Shown piece after piece: positions 1-10,502 of a stretch of DNA of 64,000 nucleotides (position 1 is the first letter of the stretch; every line of letters begins with the position of its first letter). Both the position numbers and the translations under genes were made by a program. Origin of the DNA: Rodentibacter genomosp. 1 (GTDB lineage Bacteria; Pseudomonadota; Gammaproteobacteria; Enterobacterales; Pasteurellaceae); NCBI RefSeq assembly GCF_001999285.1, contig NZ_MLHN01000003.1:124001-188000 (forward strand). The letters are read 5' to 3'. A model generated the notes under the pieces. It had not been told where the DNA came from. It worked only from the letters and a program-made list of their open reading frames with translations, and did not search any database.

Positions 1-1219
1 GATGAGTATCTTTATCAAAGATAAGTTTTGTCATCCCTTCTGAACATTCAGAGGCAATAGCACGACCGGACGCTGCCCATGGGAATTTCGCGACTTCGTA
101 ATTCAACCCCTCTTGCTTACATTCTTTTTCTGTTTTACCAACCCATGCGACCTCTGGTTCGGTATAAGCAATTGATGGAATCACTTTTGGATCGAAATAA
201 TGTTTTTGTCCCGCAATAACTTCTGCCGCAACATGACCTTCGTGAACACCTTTATGAGCAAGCATTGGCTGACCGACAATATCACCGATCGCAAAGATAT
301 GCGGTACATTAGTACGCATTTGTTTATCTACATGAATGAAACCACGTTCATCAACTTCAACACCGGCCTTACCTGCATCAATCAATTTACCATTTGGTAC
401 ACGACCGATAGCAACCAATACGGCATCATAACGTTTCGTATCGTTGCAGGCTTTACCTTCCATTGAAACATAAATACCATCATCTTTCGCTTCAACAGCT
501 GTAACTTTAGTTTCAAGCATGAGCTTAAATTTTTTCTCAATTTGTTTGGTATAAATGGCAACGACATCTTTATCCGCAGCAGGGATAACTTGATCAAACA
601 TTTCAACCACTTCAATCTCTGAGCCTAATGCGTGATAAACCGTTCCCATTTCTAAACCGATAATACCGCCGCCCATGATAAGTAATTTTTTAGGTACTTC
701 TTTTAATTTAAGTGCATCGGTTGAATTCCAAATACGTGGATCTTCATGTGGAATGAAAGGTAATTCGATTGGTCGAGAACCTGCCGCAATGATCGCATTG
801 TCGAATTTGATCGTGGTTGGGTTACCATCGCGATCACGGGCAACTAAAGTATTTGGATCAGCAAATGTCGCTAAACCTTCAACGACGGTGACTTTACGCT
901 GTTTCGCCATACCCGCTAAACCACCGGTTAATTTTGCTACTACAGCATCTTTACCCGCACGAACTTGGTCTAAATCAATTTTAGGTTCACTAAAATAAAC
1001 CCCATTTTTCTCCGCATGTTTTGCTTCTTCAATCACTTTAGCAACGTGCAATAAGGCTTTGGATGGAATACAACCTACATTCAAACATACACCACCCAGC
1101 GTAGAATAACGTTCAACAAGCACTGTTTCTAAGCCAAGATCTGCGCAACGAAACGCAGCGGAATAACCAGCCGGACCGGCACCAAGTACAACAACTTGGG
1201 TTTTAATTTCTTTACTCAT
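1..1219 (-). CDS. lpdA: Dihydrolipoyl dehydrogenase (E3), 3' end beyond window
   Basis: E3 subunit of the pyruvate and 2-oxoglutarate dehydrogenase complexes: an FAD flavoprotein that reoxidises dihydrolipoyl groups with NAD+. About 406 residues are visible of a family length near 475, so roughly 70 C-terminal residues lie off the left edge. The N-terminus has the FAD-binding GAGPAG at residues 13-18, and the redox-active cysteines are Cys45 and Cys50 in GGVCLNVGCIPSKAL. The ATG at 1219 is preceded by ACGAGGT. It is the last gene of the aceE-aceF-lpdA block, 93 bp after aceF. A terminator-like hairpin in that gap suggests that lpdA is at least partly expressed separately, as in enterobacteria (inference). 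Confidence 0.97.
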   Translation of the reverse strand, partial: MSKEIKTQVVVLGAGPAGYSAAFRCADLGLETVLVERYSTLGGVCLNVGCIPSKALLHVAKVIEEAKHAEKNGVYFSEPKIDLDQVRAGKDAVVAKLTGGLAGMAKQRKVTVVEGLATFADPNTLVARDRDGNPTTIKFDNAIIAAGSRPIELPFIPHEDPRIWNSTDALKLKEVPKKLLIMGGGIIGLEMGTVYHALGSEIEVVEMFDQVIPAADKDVVAIYTKQIEKKFKLMLETKVTAVEAKDDGIYVSMEGKACNDTKRYDAVLVAIGRVPNGKLIDAGKAGVEVDERGFIHVDKQMRTNVPHIFAIGDIVGQPMLAHKGVHEGHVAAEVIAGQKHYFDPKVIPSIAYTEPEVAWVGKTEKECKQEGLNYEVAKFPWAASGRAIASECSEGMTKLIFDKDTH

Positions 1220-1277
1220 TTTTACCTCGTAAAAACGTTGAAATTATTGACCGCTCTTTGAGCAATCAGGAACATTT

Positions 1278-1307
1278 AAAAAACGCCCCTCAATCACGAG
1301 AGGCGTT
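1278..1307 (-). terminator. Rho-independent terminator after aceF
   Basis: Read on the minus strand this is a 10-bp stem (one G-U pair) with a 6-nt loop, followed by six U residues. It begins a few bases after the aceF stop and ends before the lpdA ribosome-binding site. Some readthrough into lpdA is likely. Confidence 0.8.
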
Positions 1308-1312
1308 ACTTA

Positions 1313-3229
1313 TTACATAATTAAACGACGTAAATCCGCTAATACAGCACCAATATAGCTAATAAAACGAGCGCCGTCAGCGCCATCAATCACACGGTGA
1401 TCGAAAGACAATGACATTGGAAGAATTAAACGAGGTGCAAATTCTTTACCATTCCATACCGGTTCCATAGAGGATTTGGAAACTCCTAAAATCGCGACTT
1501 CAGGTGCATTTACAATTGGTGCAAAGTGCGTTGTACCGATACCACCGAGGCTTGAAATAGTGAAACAACCACCCTGCATATCAGAGGCGGTTAATTTACC
1601 TTCACGTGCTTTTTTCGACACTTCCATTAATTCACGGGAAAGCTCAATAATCCCTTTTTTGTTCACATTTTTGAACACCGGTACCACTAAACCGTTTGGT
1701 GTATCCACCGCCACACCGATGTTGATATATTTTTTCAAGATCAGGCGTTGTGCATCTTCAGTAATTGAACTGTTAAAACGTGGATAAGCTTCCAACGCTT
1801 TTGCCACAGCTTTCATGATGAATACAACAGGGGTAATTTTCACACCTAATTTTTGTTTTTCAGCCAACACATTTTGTTCTTTACGGAACGCTTCTAAATC
1901 GGTGATATCCGCTTTATCGAAATGAGTTACATGTGGAATCATCACCCAGTTACGATGTAAGTTTGCCCCGGAAATTTTATTAATACGGCTTAATTCTACT
2001 TCTTCAATTTCACCAAATTTGCTGAAATCTACTTTCGGCCATGGTAATAAACCAAGACCCGCGCCATTTGCCACACCGTTTCCAGCGGCTGAAGACGCTG
2101 TTGTTCCACTTTCATAAGCTTTAACCGCAGTCTTAACATAAGCTTGAATATCTTCTTTAACAATACGTCCTTTACGTCCCGTACCTTTTACTTTGTCTAA
2201 ATTTACACCAAATTCACGGGCTAAACGGCGAATAACAGGGGTTGCATGCGCATAACTTGCACTTGCTACTACTTGCTCTTGGCTTAAACCTGATACATTG
2301 CCGCTTTCTGTTGTGGAGGATTGAGACGGAGCCGCTGTTGTTTGTGCGGTAGGTGCAACTTGCGATACAGGTGCTGTAGCTTGAACCGGTGTAGCCCCCG
2401 CCACTTCAAAGCGCATAATTAATGAACCGGTAGAAACTTTATCACCTGATTTCACTAAAATTTCTTTTACGACACCCGCAAATGGTGCCGGAACTTCCAT
2501 TGAAGCCTTGTCACCTTCAACCGTAATTAAAGATTGCTCTTCCGAAACGGTATCACCTACTGCAACCATAATTTCAGTGACATTGACTTCATCGCCACCG
2601 ATATCCGGTACATTTACATCTTTAACTGCAGATGTTGCCAGTGCAACTGTCGCAGGAGCTGACTCTTGAACCGGTGCAGAAACAGCCGGAGCTGAGCCTG
2701 CCACTTCAAATTTCATAATCAATTTACCTGTAGAAACTTTATCACCCACATTGATTAAAATTTCTTTTACCACACCAGCAATTGGTGCAGGCACTTCCAT
2801 AGATGCTTTGTCACCTTCTACGTTAATGATAGATTGATCCACTTCAACGGAATCACCGACTTTCACCATAATTTCAGTGACATTGACTTCATCAGAACCA
2901 ATATCAGGCACATTGACTTCTATTACGCTTGCTACCACAGGTGCATCAACCGGTTTCACTTCTTGTACAGGCGCTGCTGATACCGGAGCCGCTGTTTCTG
3001 CAGAATCCAATATCAACATTGGTGTACCGGTAGTGACTTTATCGCCGACTTTCACCAAAACTTCTTTTACCACGCCTGCTTCCGGTGCCGGTACTTCCAT
3101 TGAAGCCTTATCACCTTCTACATTAATAATACTTTGATCTACCGCAATAGTATCACCGACTTTTACCATGACTTCCGTTACAGTAACTTCATCGCTACCA
3201 ATATCAGGAATTTGAATTTGTTTTGACAT
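1313..3229 (-). CDS. aceF: Pyruvate dehydrogenase E2, dihydrolipoyl acetyltransferase (three lipoyl domains)
   Basis: Core E2 subunit that moves the acetyl group from E1 through lipoyl-lysine to CoA. Three tandem lipoyl domains lie at about residues 2-75, 105-180 and 208-282, each with the GDKASMEVP lipoylation motif (Lys41 in the first). They are joined by Ala/Pro-rich linkers. The E3/E1-binding domain follows at about 328-368 ([20 protein letters not shown]). The catalytic CAT domain fills the rest, with the active-site motif [11 protein letters not shown] near the C-terminus. The length of 638 aa and three lipoyl domains match the enterobacterial type. The gene lies 63 bp downstream of aceE, and its start is preceded by AAGGAAC. 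Confidence 0.97.
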   Translation of the reverse strand: MSKQIQIPDIGSDEVTVTEVMVKVGDTIAVDQSIINVEGDKASMEVPAPEAGVVKEVLVKVGDKVTTGTPMLILDSAETAAPVSAAPVQEVKPVDAPVVASVIEVNVPDIGSDEVNVTEIMVKVGDSVEVDQSIINVEGDKASMEVPAPIAGVVKEILINVGDKVSTGKLIMKFEVAGSAPAVSAPVQESAPATVALATSAVKDVNVPDIGGDEVNVTEIMVAVGDTVSEEQSLITVEGDKASMEVPAPFAGVVKEILVKSGDKVSTGSLIMRFEVAGATPVQATAPVSQVAPTAQTTAAPSQSSTTESGNVSGLSQEQVVASASYAHATPVIRRLAREFGVNLDKVKGTGRKGRIVKEDIQAYVKTAVKAYESGTTASSAAGNGVANGAGLGLLPWPKVDFSKFGEIEEVELSRINKISGANLHRNWVMIPHVTHFDKADITDLEAFRKEQNVLAEKQKLGVKITPVVFIMKAVAKALEAYPRFNSSITEDAQRLILKKYINIGVAVDTPNGLVVPVFKNVNKKGIIELSRELMEVSKKAREGKLTASDMQGGCFTISSLGGIGTTHFAPIVNAPEVAILGVSKSSMEPVWNGKEFAPRLILPMSLSFDHRVIDGADGARFISYIGAVLADLRRLIM

Positions 3230-3245
3230 ATTTTGTTCCTTTATA

Positions 3246-3283
3246 AAGTGCGGTCAAATTTATAAAAATTTTTGACCGCAGTT
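3246..3283. repeat. Inverted pair of uptake signal sequences between aceE and aceF
   Basis: AAGTGCGGTCAAA and its complement (one mismatch) face each other around a 12-nt AT-rich centre. On the transcribed strand no U-tract follows, and the aceF ribosome-binding site comes directly after the hairpin. It is therefore read as an intra-operon hairpin and not as a strong terminator. Confidence 0.75.
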
Positions 3284-3292
3284 TTCCATCAA

Positions 3293-5950
3293 TTACGCAT
3301 AGAGCGGATTGATACGCTCAACATTCAAACCGAATTTTGCAATAGCATCCGCAACAACTTGATTTGTTACAGTCCCCTCTTTAGCCAATTGAGAAAGGGC
3401 AGCAACAACGATATAACGCTCATCGACTTCAAAATGTTCACGTAAGTTTGCACGGCTGTCAGAACGACCAAAACCATCCGTACCTAATACGTGATAATGT
3501 TTCGTTGGCACAAAGGCACGGATTTGATCTGCATAACCTTTAATGTAATCCGTTGACGCCACAGTTGGTAAATCTGCAAGTACTTGTGCAACATAAGGGA
3601 TTCGTTGTTCTGAAGTTGGGTGTAACAAGTTCCAACGTGCAACATCATGGCCATCACGTGCCAATTCATTAAATGATGGTGCCGAGAAGACATCCGAAGT
3701 GACACCATAATCATTGGCAAGGATTTGTGCAGCTTCACGAACGTGACGCATAATCGCACCGGAGCCTAACAATTGAACGTGGCCTTTACCTTTACCTTCT
3801 ACCGTTTCAAATTTATATAAACCTTTGCGGATACCCTCTTCCGCACCTTCAGGCATTGCCGGTTGCTCTGTTATTTCATTCAATGTGGTGATGTAGTAGA
3901 ACACATCTTCTTGTTTTTCACCGTACATGCGTTGAATACCATCTTGAATGATTACAGCAACTTCAAAGGCAAATGATGGATCGTAAGTCACACAGTTAGG
4001 AATCACACCCGCTTGAATGTGGCTATGGCCGTCTTCGTGTTGTAAACCTTCTCCGTTTAAGGTTGTACGACCTGATGTCCCTCCAATCATAAAACCACGA
4101 GCCAATTGGTCGCCCGCTAGCCACATCATGTCACCCACACGTTGGAAACCAAACATTGAGTAATAGATGAAGAATGGAATCATTGGTTGATTATTCACCG
4201 AGTATGAGTTCGCTGCGGCTAACCAAGATGCTGTCGCACCCAATTCATTGATCCCTTCTTGTAATACTTGGCCATCTTTCGCTTCACGATAGTACGCCAC
4301 TAAATCACGATCTGAAGGCACATAATTTTGACCATGTGGATTGTAAATACCAATTTGACGGAACAAGCCTTCCATACCGAAAGTACGCGCTTCATCTGCA
4401 ATGATCGGCACAATTGTTTTACCAATATTTTTGTCTTTTAATAAGGTATTTAATACACGTGAAAATGCCATAGTGGTCGAAATACCACGAGGTTGAGCAT
4501 CCAATAAAGCGTTAAATTCATCTAATGCCGGAACTTGATATTCCACATCAAATTTCGATTTACGTGCCGGCACATAACCATCTAGTGCTTTACGCTGACC
4601 ATGCAAGTAATTATATTCTTCAGATCCTTCAGGGAATTTAATGTATTCAAGATTTTCAACTTGCTCGTCAGTTAATGGTAGTTGGAAATAATCACGGAAC
4701 CCCTTAAGGCTTTCGTAAGACATTTTTTTCGATTGGTGAGCAGTATTTTTACTTTCCGCTTCAGGAATTTTATAACCTTTCACTTGCTGCGCTAAAATCA
4801 CAACCGGTTTTGTTGCATTTTGAGCTTTAGCGTAAGCGGCATACAGTTTTTCAGAATCATGTGCACCACGACGTAACGCCCAAATTTCATCATCTGTCAT
4901 ATCGGCGACTAATGCAGCTGTTTCCGGATAACGACCAAAGAAATGTTCACGGACATAAGCACCATCTTTGGATTTGAAAGTTAAATAATCGCCATCGACC
5001 ACTTCCATCATTAACTGGGTTAATTTACCGGAAGTATCTTTCTCAAATAATTTATCCCAGTTACCGCCCCATAATACTTTAATCACTTCCCAACCGGCAC
5101 CGGTAAATAGTCCCTCTAATTCCTGAACGATTTTACCGTTACCATTTACCGGACCATCTAAGCGTTGTAAATTACAGCTTACGGTGAAAATGAGGTTATC
5201 CAAGCCTTCACGTGCAGCAAAGGTTAATGCACCTTTAGACTCAATTTCGTCCATTTCACCATCACCGAGGAAGGCATAGACTTTTTGGCTTTTCGTATCT
5301 TTTAAACCACGGTTATCTAAGTATTTTAAGAAACGGGCTTGATAAATTGCATTAACCGGGCCCAACCCCATTGACACAGTTGAGAATTGCCAGAATTCAG
5401 GCATTAATTTCGGGTGTGGATATGAAGATAATCCATCAACAAAGGCTTCTTGACGGAAATTATCCATTTGTTCTTCCGTTAGACGACCTTCTAAAAAAGC
5501 ACGGGCATACATCCCCGGTGCAGCGTGACCTTGGAAGAAAATTAAATCACCACCGTTTTTCTCAGTTGCGGCTTTAAAGAAGTGGTTGTAGCATACTTCG
5601 TACATGGTTGCCGCAGATTGGAAGGTAGAAATATGACCACCTAAGTCGAGATCTTTCTTCTGGCTACGTAAAACCATCGCAATCGCATTCCAACGCACCG
5701 CTGAACGAATACGACGTTCAATTTCGCGATTACCCGGATAAGCCGGTTGCTCAGATACCGGAATAGTATTCACATAATCCGTAGTCACGCCTGTTGGCAA
5801 CGAAACTCCGCTAGTACGCGCTTGACCGATTACTTGCTCAATGATGTATTGCGCACGCTCAATGCCTTCTTCACGAATCAAAGAATCTAATGATTGTAAC
5901 CAATCTTGCGTCTCGATTGGATCAACGTCATTTTTTAAAATCTCAGACAT
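3293..5950 (-). CDS. aceE: Pyruvate dehydrogenase E1, homodimeric type
   Basis: Thiamine-diphosphate-dependent E1 that decarboxylates pyruvate and reductively acetylates E2. The 885 aa are almost the same length as the E. coli enzyme (887). The ThDP/Mg motif begins with GDG at residues 229-231 (AFLGDGEMDEIE) and runs on to the conserved asparagine in CNLQRLDGPVNGNGKI. The C-terminal region keeps the expected GTDGFGRSDSRANLR. It is the first gene of the operon. The ATG at 5950 has AAGGAAAA about 6 nt upstream. Confidence 0.98.
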   Translation of the reverse strand: MSEILKNDVDPIETQDWLQSLDSLIREEGIERAQYIIEQVIGQARTSGVSLPTGVTTDYVNTIPVSEQPAYPGNREIERRIRSAVRWNAIAMVLRSQKKDLDLGGHISTFQSAATMYEVCYNHFFKAATEKNGGDLIFFQGHAAPGMYARAFLEGRLTEEQMDNFRQEAFVDGLSSYPHPKLMPEFWQFSTVSMGLGPVNAIYQARFLKYLDNRGLKDTKSQKVYAFLGDGEMDEIESKGALTFAAREGLDNLIFTVSCNLQRLDGPVNGNGKIVQELEGLFTGAGWEVIKVLWGGNWDKLFEKDTSGKLTQLMMEVVDGDYLTFKSKDGAYVREHFFGRYPETAALVADMTDDEIWALRRGAHDSEKLYAAYAKAQNATKPVVILAQQVKGYKIPEAESKNTAHQSKKMSYESLKGFRDYFQLPLTDEQVENLEYIKFPEGSEEYNYLHGQRKALDGYVPARKSKFDVEYQVPALDEFNALLDAQPRGISTTMAFSRVLNTLLKDKNIGKTIVPIIADEARTFGMEGLFRQIGIYNPHGQNYVPSDRDLVAYYREAKDGQVLQEGINELGATASWLAAANSYSVNNQPMIPFFIYYSMFGFQRVGDMMWLAGDQLARGFMIGGTSGRTTLNGEGLQHEDGHSHIQAGVIPNCVTYDPSFAFEVAVIIQDGIQRMYGEKQEDVFYYITTLNEITEQPAMPEGAEEGIRKGLYKFETVEGKGKGHVQLLGSGAIMRHVREAAQILANDYGVTSDVFSAPSFNELARDGHDVARWNLLHPTSEQRIPYVAQVLADLPTVASTDYIKGYADQIRAFVPTKHYHVLGTDGFGRSDSRANLREHFEVDERYIVVAALSQLAKEGTVTNQVVADAIAKFGLNVERINPLYA

Positions 5951-5978
5951 AGGTTTTCCTTATCTGTTAATCAAGTGA

Positions 5979-6007
5979 AAATTAGTTCGACTACTTATTA
6001 AAGTCAA
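5979..6007 (-). promoter_or_regulatory. Candidate sigma-70 promoter of the pdh operon
   Basis: On the minus strand TTGACT is followed after 17 bp by TAATTT, about 30 bp before the aceE start codon. The surrounding 5951-6261 gap (311 bp) is AT-rich. It also holds a TTTGTTAAATGTTTGTAAA stretch (about 6040-6060, minus strand) that loosely resembles an ArcA-type site, and one uptake signal near 6147. No clear PdhR palindrome was seen. The mgsA promoter must also lie in this gap but was not resolved. Confidence 0.45.
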
Positions 6008-6261
6008 ACACGAATATCAAAATGCCTGTTTCGATTTACAAACATTTAACAAATCTTGTAAATTTTAGAAGATTTTTTTAAATAAAGATAGTAAATTTTC
6101 ACCAAACTGACGCTTTTATCCGCAAAACATTACGCGATATCATAGAAGTGCGGTTCTTTTCTGAAAAGTTTTAACGAAGTAATGAAAGCAATGCTCAAAA
6201 CCTTGCATAGCCCTTGTCTTTAATTTAAAGTTTTCTCATCTCTTAACATAAGGAAATCACG

Positions 6262-6720
6262 ATGAAATCAACACTTCGCTCGCTCTCACCACATAAACGT
6301 ATTGCTTTAGTGGCACATGATAGTTGCAAACAAAGCCTCATAAAATGGGCCAAAAAACATCAAATTGCTCTCGGCTCACATCAACTTTATGCAACAGGCA
6401 CAACAGGACACTTGCTCGCACGGGAAACAGGTTTAACCATTCAACCTTTATTAAGCGGGCCAATGGGCGGCGATCAACAGCTAGGCGGGCTTATTGCAGA
6501 AAAGAAAATGGATATAATGATCTTTTTTTGGGATCCCATGAATGCTGCGCCTCATGATCCTGATGTGAAAGCCCTAATGCGTATTGCAACCGTCTGGAAT
6601 ATTCCTGTTGCAATCAATCAAGCCTCGGCTGATTTTTTACTCACTTCACCTCTTTTTAAACAAAGCATGGATATTGAAATTCCGGATTACGAAGATTATC
6701 TAAAAGAACGTTTAGGATAA
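6262..6720 (+). CDS. mgsA: Methylglyoxal synthase
   Basis: Converts dihydroxyacetone phosphate to methylglyoxal plus phosphate, the bypass that relieves sugar-phosphate stress. The length of 152 aa is the family norm. The active-site motif GPMGGDQQ places the catalytic Asp at 71, and the conserved His98 and Asp101 (PHDPDVKAL region) fall at the E. coli numbering. The start has TAAGGA 8 nt upstream. It is monocistronic, divergent from aceE and convergent with the YdgA-like gene, and ends at a shared hairpin. Confidence 0.97.
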   Translation: MKSTLRSLSPHKRIALVAHDSCKQSLIKWAKKHQIALGSHQLYATGTTGHLLARETGLTIQPLLSGPMGGDQQLGGLIAEKKMDIMIFFWDPMNAAPHDPDVKALMRIATVWNIPVAINQASADFLLTSPLFKQSMDIEIPDYEDYLKERLG

Positions 6721-6754
6721 AATCAGGTAAAATTAACCGCACTTTAAAATACGA

Positions 6755-6783
6755 AAAGGAGATAAATCACCTTTATCTCCTTT
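6755..6783. terminator. Bidirectional terminator between mgsA and the YdgA-like gene
   Basis: A perfect 12-bp stem (AAAGGAGATAAA and its complement) with a 5-nt loop lies between two convergent genes. The U-run is short on both sides. A single uptake signal sits just upstream (about 6737). Confidence 0.7.
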
Positions 6784-6815
6784 AATCAACACCATCAATG
6801 TAACCCCGAAGAAAC

Positions 6816-8285
6816 TTAACGCTGCATCGCTGCGCCCATTAACAACATAAAGATCACACCTTGAACTTGTTCTTCAGGCACAGGTTGACCATTTAATTTC
6901 AACTCCCCATTTTCCAGTACCAGTTTCATCACCACAGATTTTTCATTATTTACGGCAATGCCCTTGCTCGCCACTTCAGCTGCCATTTCCTCAATTTTAG
7001 CCTTAGTACTTGCTTTATCTTCTTCTGAAACAAACTTCATCATAAGATTCTCAGCCGTTGCTTTATCTACCTGAATATCAATAGAAAAATCCGTAAATTG
7101 TTGATATAAATGACTGCGCATAAAATCAAATTTAGGCTCTTTGGCTAAGGCTACATTCAGCTCTAATGCCACCTTTCCTTGGTCATCGGAAACTGAAATA
7201 GGATTAAATTTCAGCTGAGGTTGATGATTGAAAATCGCCATTCCATATTGCTTACCCCATGTTTCAACAATTTGGTTTAGCATTGAGATATTGCCGATAC
7301 TTCCCTCTTTTAATACTTTAATGAGAGATTCAAACAACGCATTAATCGCATTGGCTTCAAGATGATTGAGTTCAAAATTGTAGGCTACTTTACCTAAGTT
7401 TTTACTATCAATGATGAAAGAATCTATATTATTTGTGCCTTTAAGACTTAAAAAATCGTTATCTAAAGTCACCTCTGATGTTCCTCTTACACCTTTTTCC
7501 ATAAAAGATATTGCCGTTCCATTTTGAGCCAGATTCGTCATTTCGACACTTTCAATAGAGGATGTTCCTTTTCCCGTATAGAGGTATGCCCACTTCGTTG
7601 GTGCAAAAGTCGTACTAGACTTAATACCTTTCCACTGAAGTTTTGCTGATTCAAGATTATTTTCATCGCTAGGATTTTTTGTCTCAAATACCACATTATC
7701 AATTGAAGTATCATACATACCCGAAAGATCTTTATTGACCTCAAAGCCAATGACCACATCTGACCAAATCAATTTATTTTTGTCTGATTTAGGCCCTACA
7801 AACTCTCCGGCTAATACCTTCAGTGCGCCTTTTGTTGTTAAATCATAATTTGTTGAGGATTGATACTGAATAAGCTTATCTGATTTAATCACATCAAACA
7901 ATGGTTGTGTCGTCTCATTTTTACCCATCGTGCCTTCTAAAGAAAACATTGTCGGCATCAAATTAAATTTAACCAATTGATTAAGAGGCAGCGGTCCATG
8001 ATAAAGTGTCGTGGAAAAAGGAATTATCCATTGTTTTTCGTCCTGTGGTAACGTAATCACAGCCTCATCTTCGATTTGAGAACTAAAAAAACCACGTTCA
8101 AATTGCTTATTTTTAAATTCAACCTTGAACGTATCCGACAGCTCCAAAGTTTGAAACCTTTGATTTGCCTGATCAATTTGACGTTGATACGCCACCTCTG
8201 CTTTTTGACCGGTAAACCATGTTCCCCCCACCCAGGCAAGTGCAAGAACTGCCACAACACTCATCGCAATTTTTGATTTTTTCAT
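6816..8285 (-). CDS. YdgA-like (DUF945) exported protein
   Basis: Unknown biochemical function. The N-terminus MKKSKIAMSVVAVLALAWVGG is a signal peptide or single membrane anchor, followed by a long periplasmic region. Length (489 aa), the N-terminal TG..AE..Y..Q motif and the overall pattern match the DUF945/YdgA family, and H. influenzae has such a gene just before dnaK. Catalytic motifs are not visible. It is transcribed away from dnaK, with a 267-bp shared upstream region, and is convergent with mgsA. Confidence 0.8.
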   Translation of the reverse strand: MKKSKIAMSVVAVLALAWVGGTWFTGQKAEVAYQRQIDQANQRFQTLELSDTFKVEFKNKQFERGFFSSQIEDEAVITLPQDEKQWIIPFSTTLYHGPLPLNQLVKFNLMPTMFSLEGTMGKNETTQPLFDVIKSDKLIQYQSSTNYDLTTKGALKVLAGEFVGPKSDKNKLIWSDVVIGFEVNKDLSGMYDTSIDNVVFETKNPSDENNLESAKLQWKGIKSSTTFAPTKWAYLYTGKGTSSIESVEMTNLAQNGTAISFMEKGVRGTSEVTLDNDFLSLKGTNNIDSFIIDSKNLGKVAYNFELNHLEANAINALFESLIKVLKEGSIGNISMLNQIVETWGKQYGMAIFNHQPQLKFNPISVSDDQGKVALELNVALAKEPKFDFMRSHLYQQFTDFSIDIQVDKATAENLMMKFVSEEDKASTKAKIEEMAAEVASKGIAVNNEKSVVMKLVLENGELKLNGQPVPEEQVQGVIFMLLMGAAMQR

Positions 8286-8376
8286 CAGTTATCCTTTTGA
8301 TTATAAAACATAAAAAACTTCGCCAATTCTACCTTACTTTTCTTTTTTATCCACTTGTTTATAAAAAAACATGCTT

Positions 8377-8409
8377 CCCCCTTGAAGTTTGATAGTTTGC
8401 TCTTATCTT
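8377..8409 (+). promoter_or_regulatory. Candidate sigma-32 promoter P1 upstream of dnaK
   Basis: CCCCCTTGAAG (8377-8387) is an excellent sigma-32 -35 element. After 13 bp comes TCTTATCTT (8401-8409), a weaker match to CCCCATTTA. Spacing equals that of the E. coli dnaK P1 promoter. Confidence 0.55.
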
Positions 8410-8472
8410 GCAAAACAAGAACGGAAACAACCGCACTTTTATTGAGAAAAATAAAAAATTTTTTAATTTTCT

Positions 8473-8501
8473 CTTGAAATGCGAAGAAGTATCCACATCT
8501 T
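8473..8501 (+). promoter_or_regulatory. Candidate sigma-32 promoter P2 upstream of dnaK
   Basis: CTTGAAA (8473-8479), 13 bp, then CCACATCTT (8493-8501), which matches the sigma-32 -10 element CCCCATTTA at 6 of 9 positions with the correct spacing. It lies about 50 bp before the dnaK start codon, giving tandem heat-shock promoters. Confidence 0.7.
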
Positions 8502-8552
8502 ACAACTCGTAACAAATGACACTAAATTTAAAAATTTAATTAGGAGAACAAA

Positions 8553-10448
8553 ATGGGAAAAATTATTGGTATTGACTTAGGAACAACCAACTCTTGTGTT
8601 GCTGTAATGGATGGTGACAAACCTCGCGTGATTGAAAACGCAGAAGGCGATCGTACCACGCCATCAATTATTGCTTACACAAATGACAACGAAACATTGG
8701 TCGGTCAACCGGCAAAACGTCAAGCGGTGACCAACCCGAAAAATACATTATTTGCGATCAAACGTTTAATCGGTCGTCGTTTTGAAGATGAAGAAGTAAA
8801 ACGCGATATTGATATTATGCCATTTGAAATCACTCGTGCAGACAACGGCGATGCATGGGTAAATGTGAAAGGTGATAAACTGGCACCACCACAAATCTCT
8901 GCTGAAGTATTGAAAAAAATGAAGAAAACGGCGGAAGATTTCTTAGGTGAATCAGTGACAGAAGCCGTGATCACCGTTCCGGCATACTTTAACGATGCAC
9001 AACGTCAAGCCACCAAAGATGCCGGTCGTATCGCTGGTTTAGAAGTTAAACGTATCATCAACGAACCAACTGCGGCAGCATTAGCTTATGGCTTAGATAA
9101 AGGTCAAGGCAACAAAACGATCGCGGTATATGACTTAGGGGGCGGTACCTTCGATTTATCTATTATTGAAATTGATGAAGTTGGCGGTGAAAAAACCTTT
9201 GAAGTATTGGCAACCAATGGTGATACCCACTTAGGGGGTGAAGACTTTGATACCCGTGTGATCAACTACTTAGTAGATGAGTTTAAAAAAGAACAAGGCG
9301 TAGATTTACGCAACGACCCACTTGCTATGCAACGTTTAAAAGAAGCAGCAGAAAAAGCCAAAATTGAGCTTTCTTCTTCACAACAAACCGATGTAAACCT
9401 TCCTTACATCACTGCAGATGCAACGGGGCCAAAACACTTAAACATTAAATTAACCCGTGCAAAATTAGAATCTTTAGTTGAAGATTTAGTAGCGAAATCT
9501 CTTGAGCCGGTTCGTACTGCATTAAAAGATGCCGGTTTAAATGCTTCTGAAATTGACGATGTGATCTTAGTCGGTGGTCAAACCCGTATGCCACTTGTAC
9601 AACAAGAGGTTGAAAAATTCTTTGGCAAAGCACCACGTAAAGATGTCAACCCGGATGAAGCGGTGGCAATCGGTGCAGCCGTACAAGGCGGTGTGTTAGC
9701 CGGTGATGTGAAAGACGTATTATTGTTAGACGTTACCCCATTATCACTTGGTATCGAAACCATGGGTGGTGTGATGACTACCCTCATTGAGAAAAACACT
9801 ACGATTCCGACTAAGAAATCTCAAGTTTTCTCAACAGCAGAAGATAACCAAAGTGCGGTAACTATCCACGTGTTACAAGGTGAACGTAAACAAGCGTCAG
9901 CAAATAAATCTTTAGGTCAATTCAACCTTGAAGGCATTAACCCAGCTCCACGTGGTATGCCACAAATTGAAGTAACCTTTGATATTGATGCTGACGGTAT
10001 TATCCACGTTTCTGCGAAAGATAAAGGTACAGGTAAAGAGCAACAAATCACCATTAAAGCTTCTTCCGGTTTAAGTGATGAAGAAATTCAACAAATGGTG
10101 CGTGATGCGGAAGCCAATGCGGAATCTGATCGCAAATTTGAAGAATTGGTACAAGCCCGTAACCAAGCGGATCACCTTGTACACAGCACCCGCAAACAAT
10201 TAGAAGAAGCGGGTGACAAAGTGCCAGCAGCAGATCGAGGTGCAATTGAAAGCGCATTAAGCGACCTAGAAACCGCGGCAAAAGGTGAAGATAAAGCAGC
10301 AATTGAAGCGAAAATCCAAGCCCTTGCAGAAGCCGCACAGAAACTTGCTCAAACCGCCCAACCACAAGGCGAACAAGCTCAAAGCAACAACAAACCGAAT
10401 GATGACGTTGTTGATGCTGAGTTTGAAGAAGTGAAAGATAATAAATAA
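8553..10448 (+). CDS. dnaK: Chaperone DnaK (Hsp70)
   Basis: ATP-dependent Hsp70 chaperone working with DnaJ and GrpE. The length is 631 aa. The ATPase domain starts [17 protein letters not shown] and contains the phosphate-2 loop [12 protein letters not shown]. The interdomain linker is [12 protein letters not shown] near residue 390, and the lid ends in a low-complexity tail finishing [19 protein letters not shown] lies 6 nt before the ATG. Two sigma-32-type promoters lie upstream. One uptake signal sits inside the gene near 9850. In related genomes dnaJ follows directly; here another gene intervenes. Confidence 0.99.
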   Translation: MGKIIGIDLGTTNSCVAVMDGDKPRVIENAEGDRTTPSIIAYTNDNETLVGQPAKRQAVTNPKNTLFAIKRLIGRRFEDEEVKRDIDIMPFEITRADNGDAWVNVKGDKLAPPQISAEVLKKMKKTAEDFLGESVTEAVITVPAYFNDAQRQATKDAGRIAGLEVKRIINEPTAAALAYGLDKGQGNKTIAVYDLGGGTFDLSIIEIDEVGGEKTFEVLATNGDTHLGGEDFDTRVINYLVDEFKKEQGVDLRNDPLAMQRLKEAAEKAKIELSSSQQTDVNLPYITADATGPKHLNIKLTRAKLESLVEDLVAKSLEPVRTALKDAGLNASEIDDVILVGGQTRMPLVQQEVEKFFGKAPRKDVNPDEAVAIGAAVQGGVLAGDVKDVLLLDVTPLSLGIETMGGVMTTLIEKNTTIPTKKSQVFSTAEDNQSAVTIHVLQGERKQASANKSLGQFNLEGINPAPRGMPQIEVTFDIDADGIIHVSAKDKGTGKEQQITIKASSGLSDEEIQQMVRDAEANAESDRKFEELVQARNQADHLVHSTRKQLEEAGDKVPAADRGAIESALSDLETAAKGEDKAAIEAKIQALAEAAQKLAQTAQPQGEQAQSNNKPNDDVVDAEFEEVKDNK

Positions 10449-10466
10449 TTAGTTTCTTAAAAAATG

Positions 10467-10492
10467 AAGGGTGTAAATTACACCCTTTCTTA
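10467..10492 (+). terminator. Hairpin terminator/attenuator after dnaK
   Basis: A 9-bp stem (AAGGGTGTA and its complement) with a 3-nt loop is followed by TTTCTT, 18 bp after the dnaK stop. It should reduce transcription into the next two genes, which would set the DnaK:DnaJ ratio (inference). Confidence 0.7.
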
Positions 10493-10502
10493 AGAGTCCC
10501 AA

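Noticed and set aside
1313-3229. Assembly duplication inside aceF because of three very similar lipoyl segments
   Set aside because: Three lipoyl domains are normal for this E2 type, and the segments differ at many positions.
5951-6261. PdhR operator upstream of aceE
   Set aside because: No ATTGGT-type palindrome found; only AT-rich sequence with weak ArcA-like similarity.
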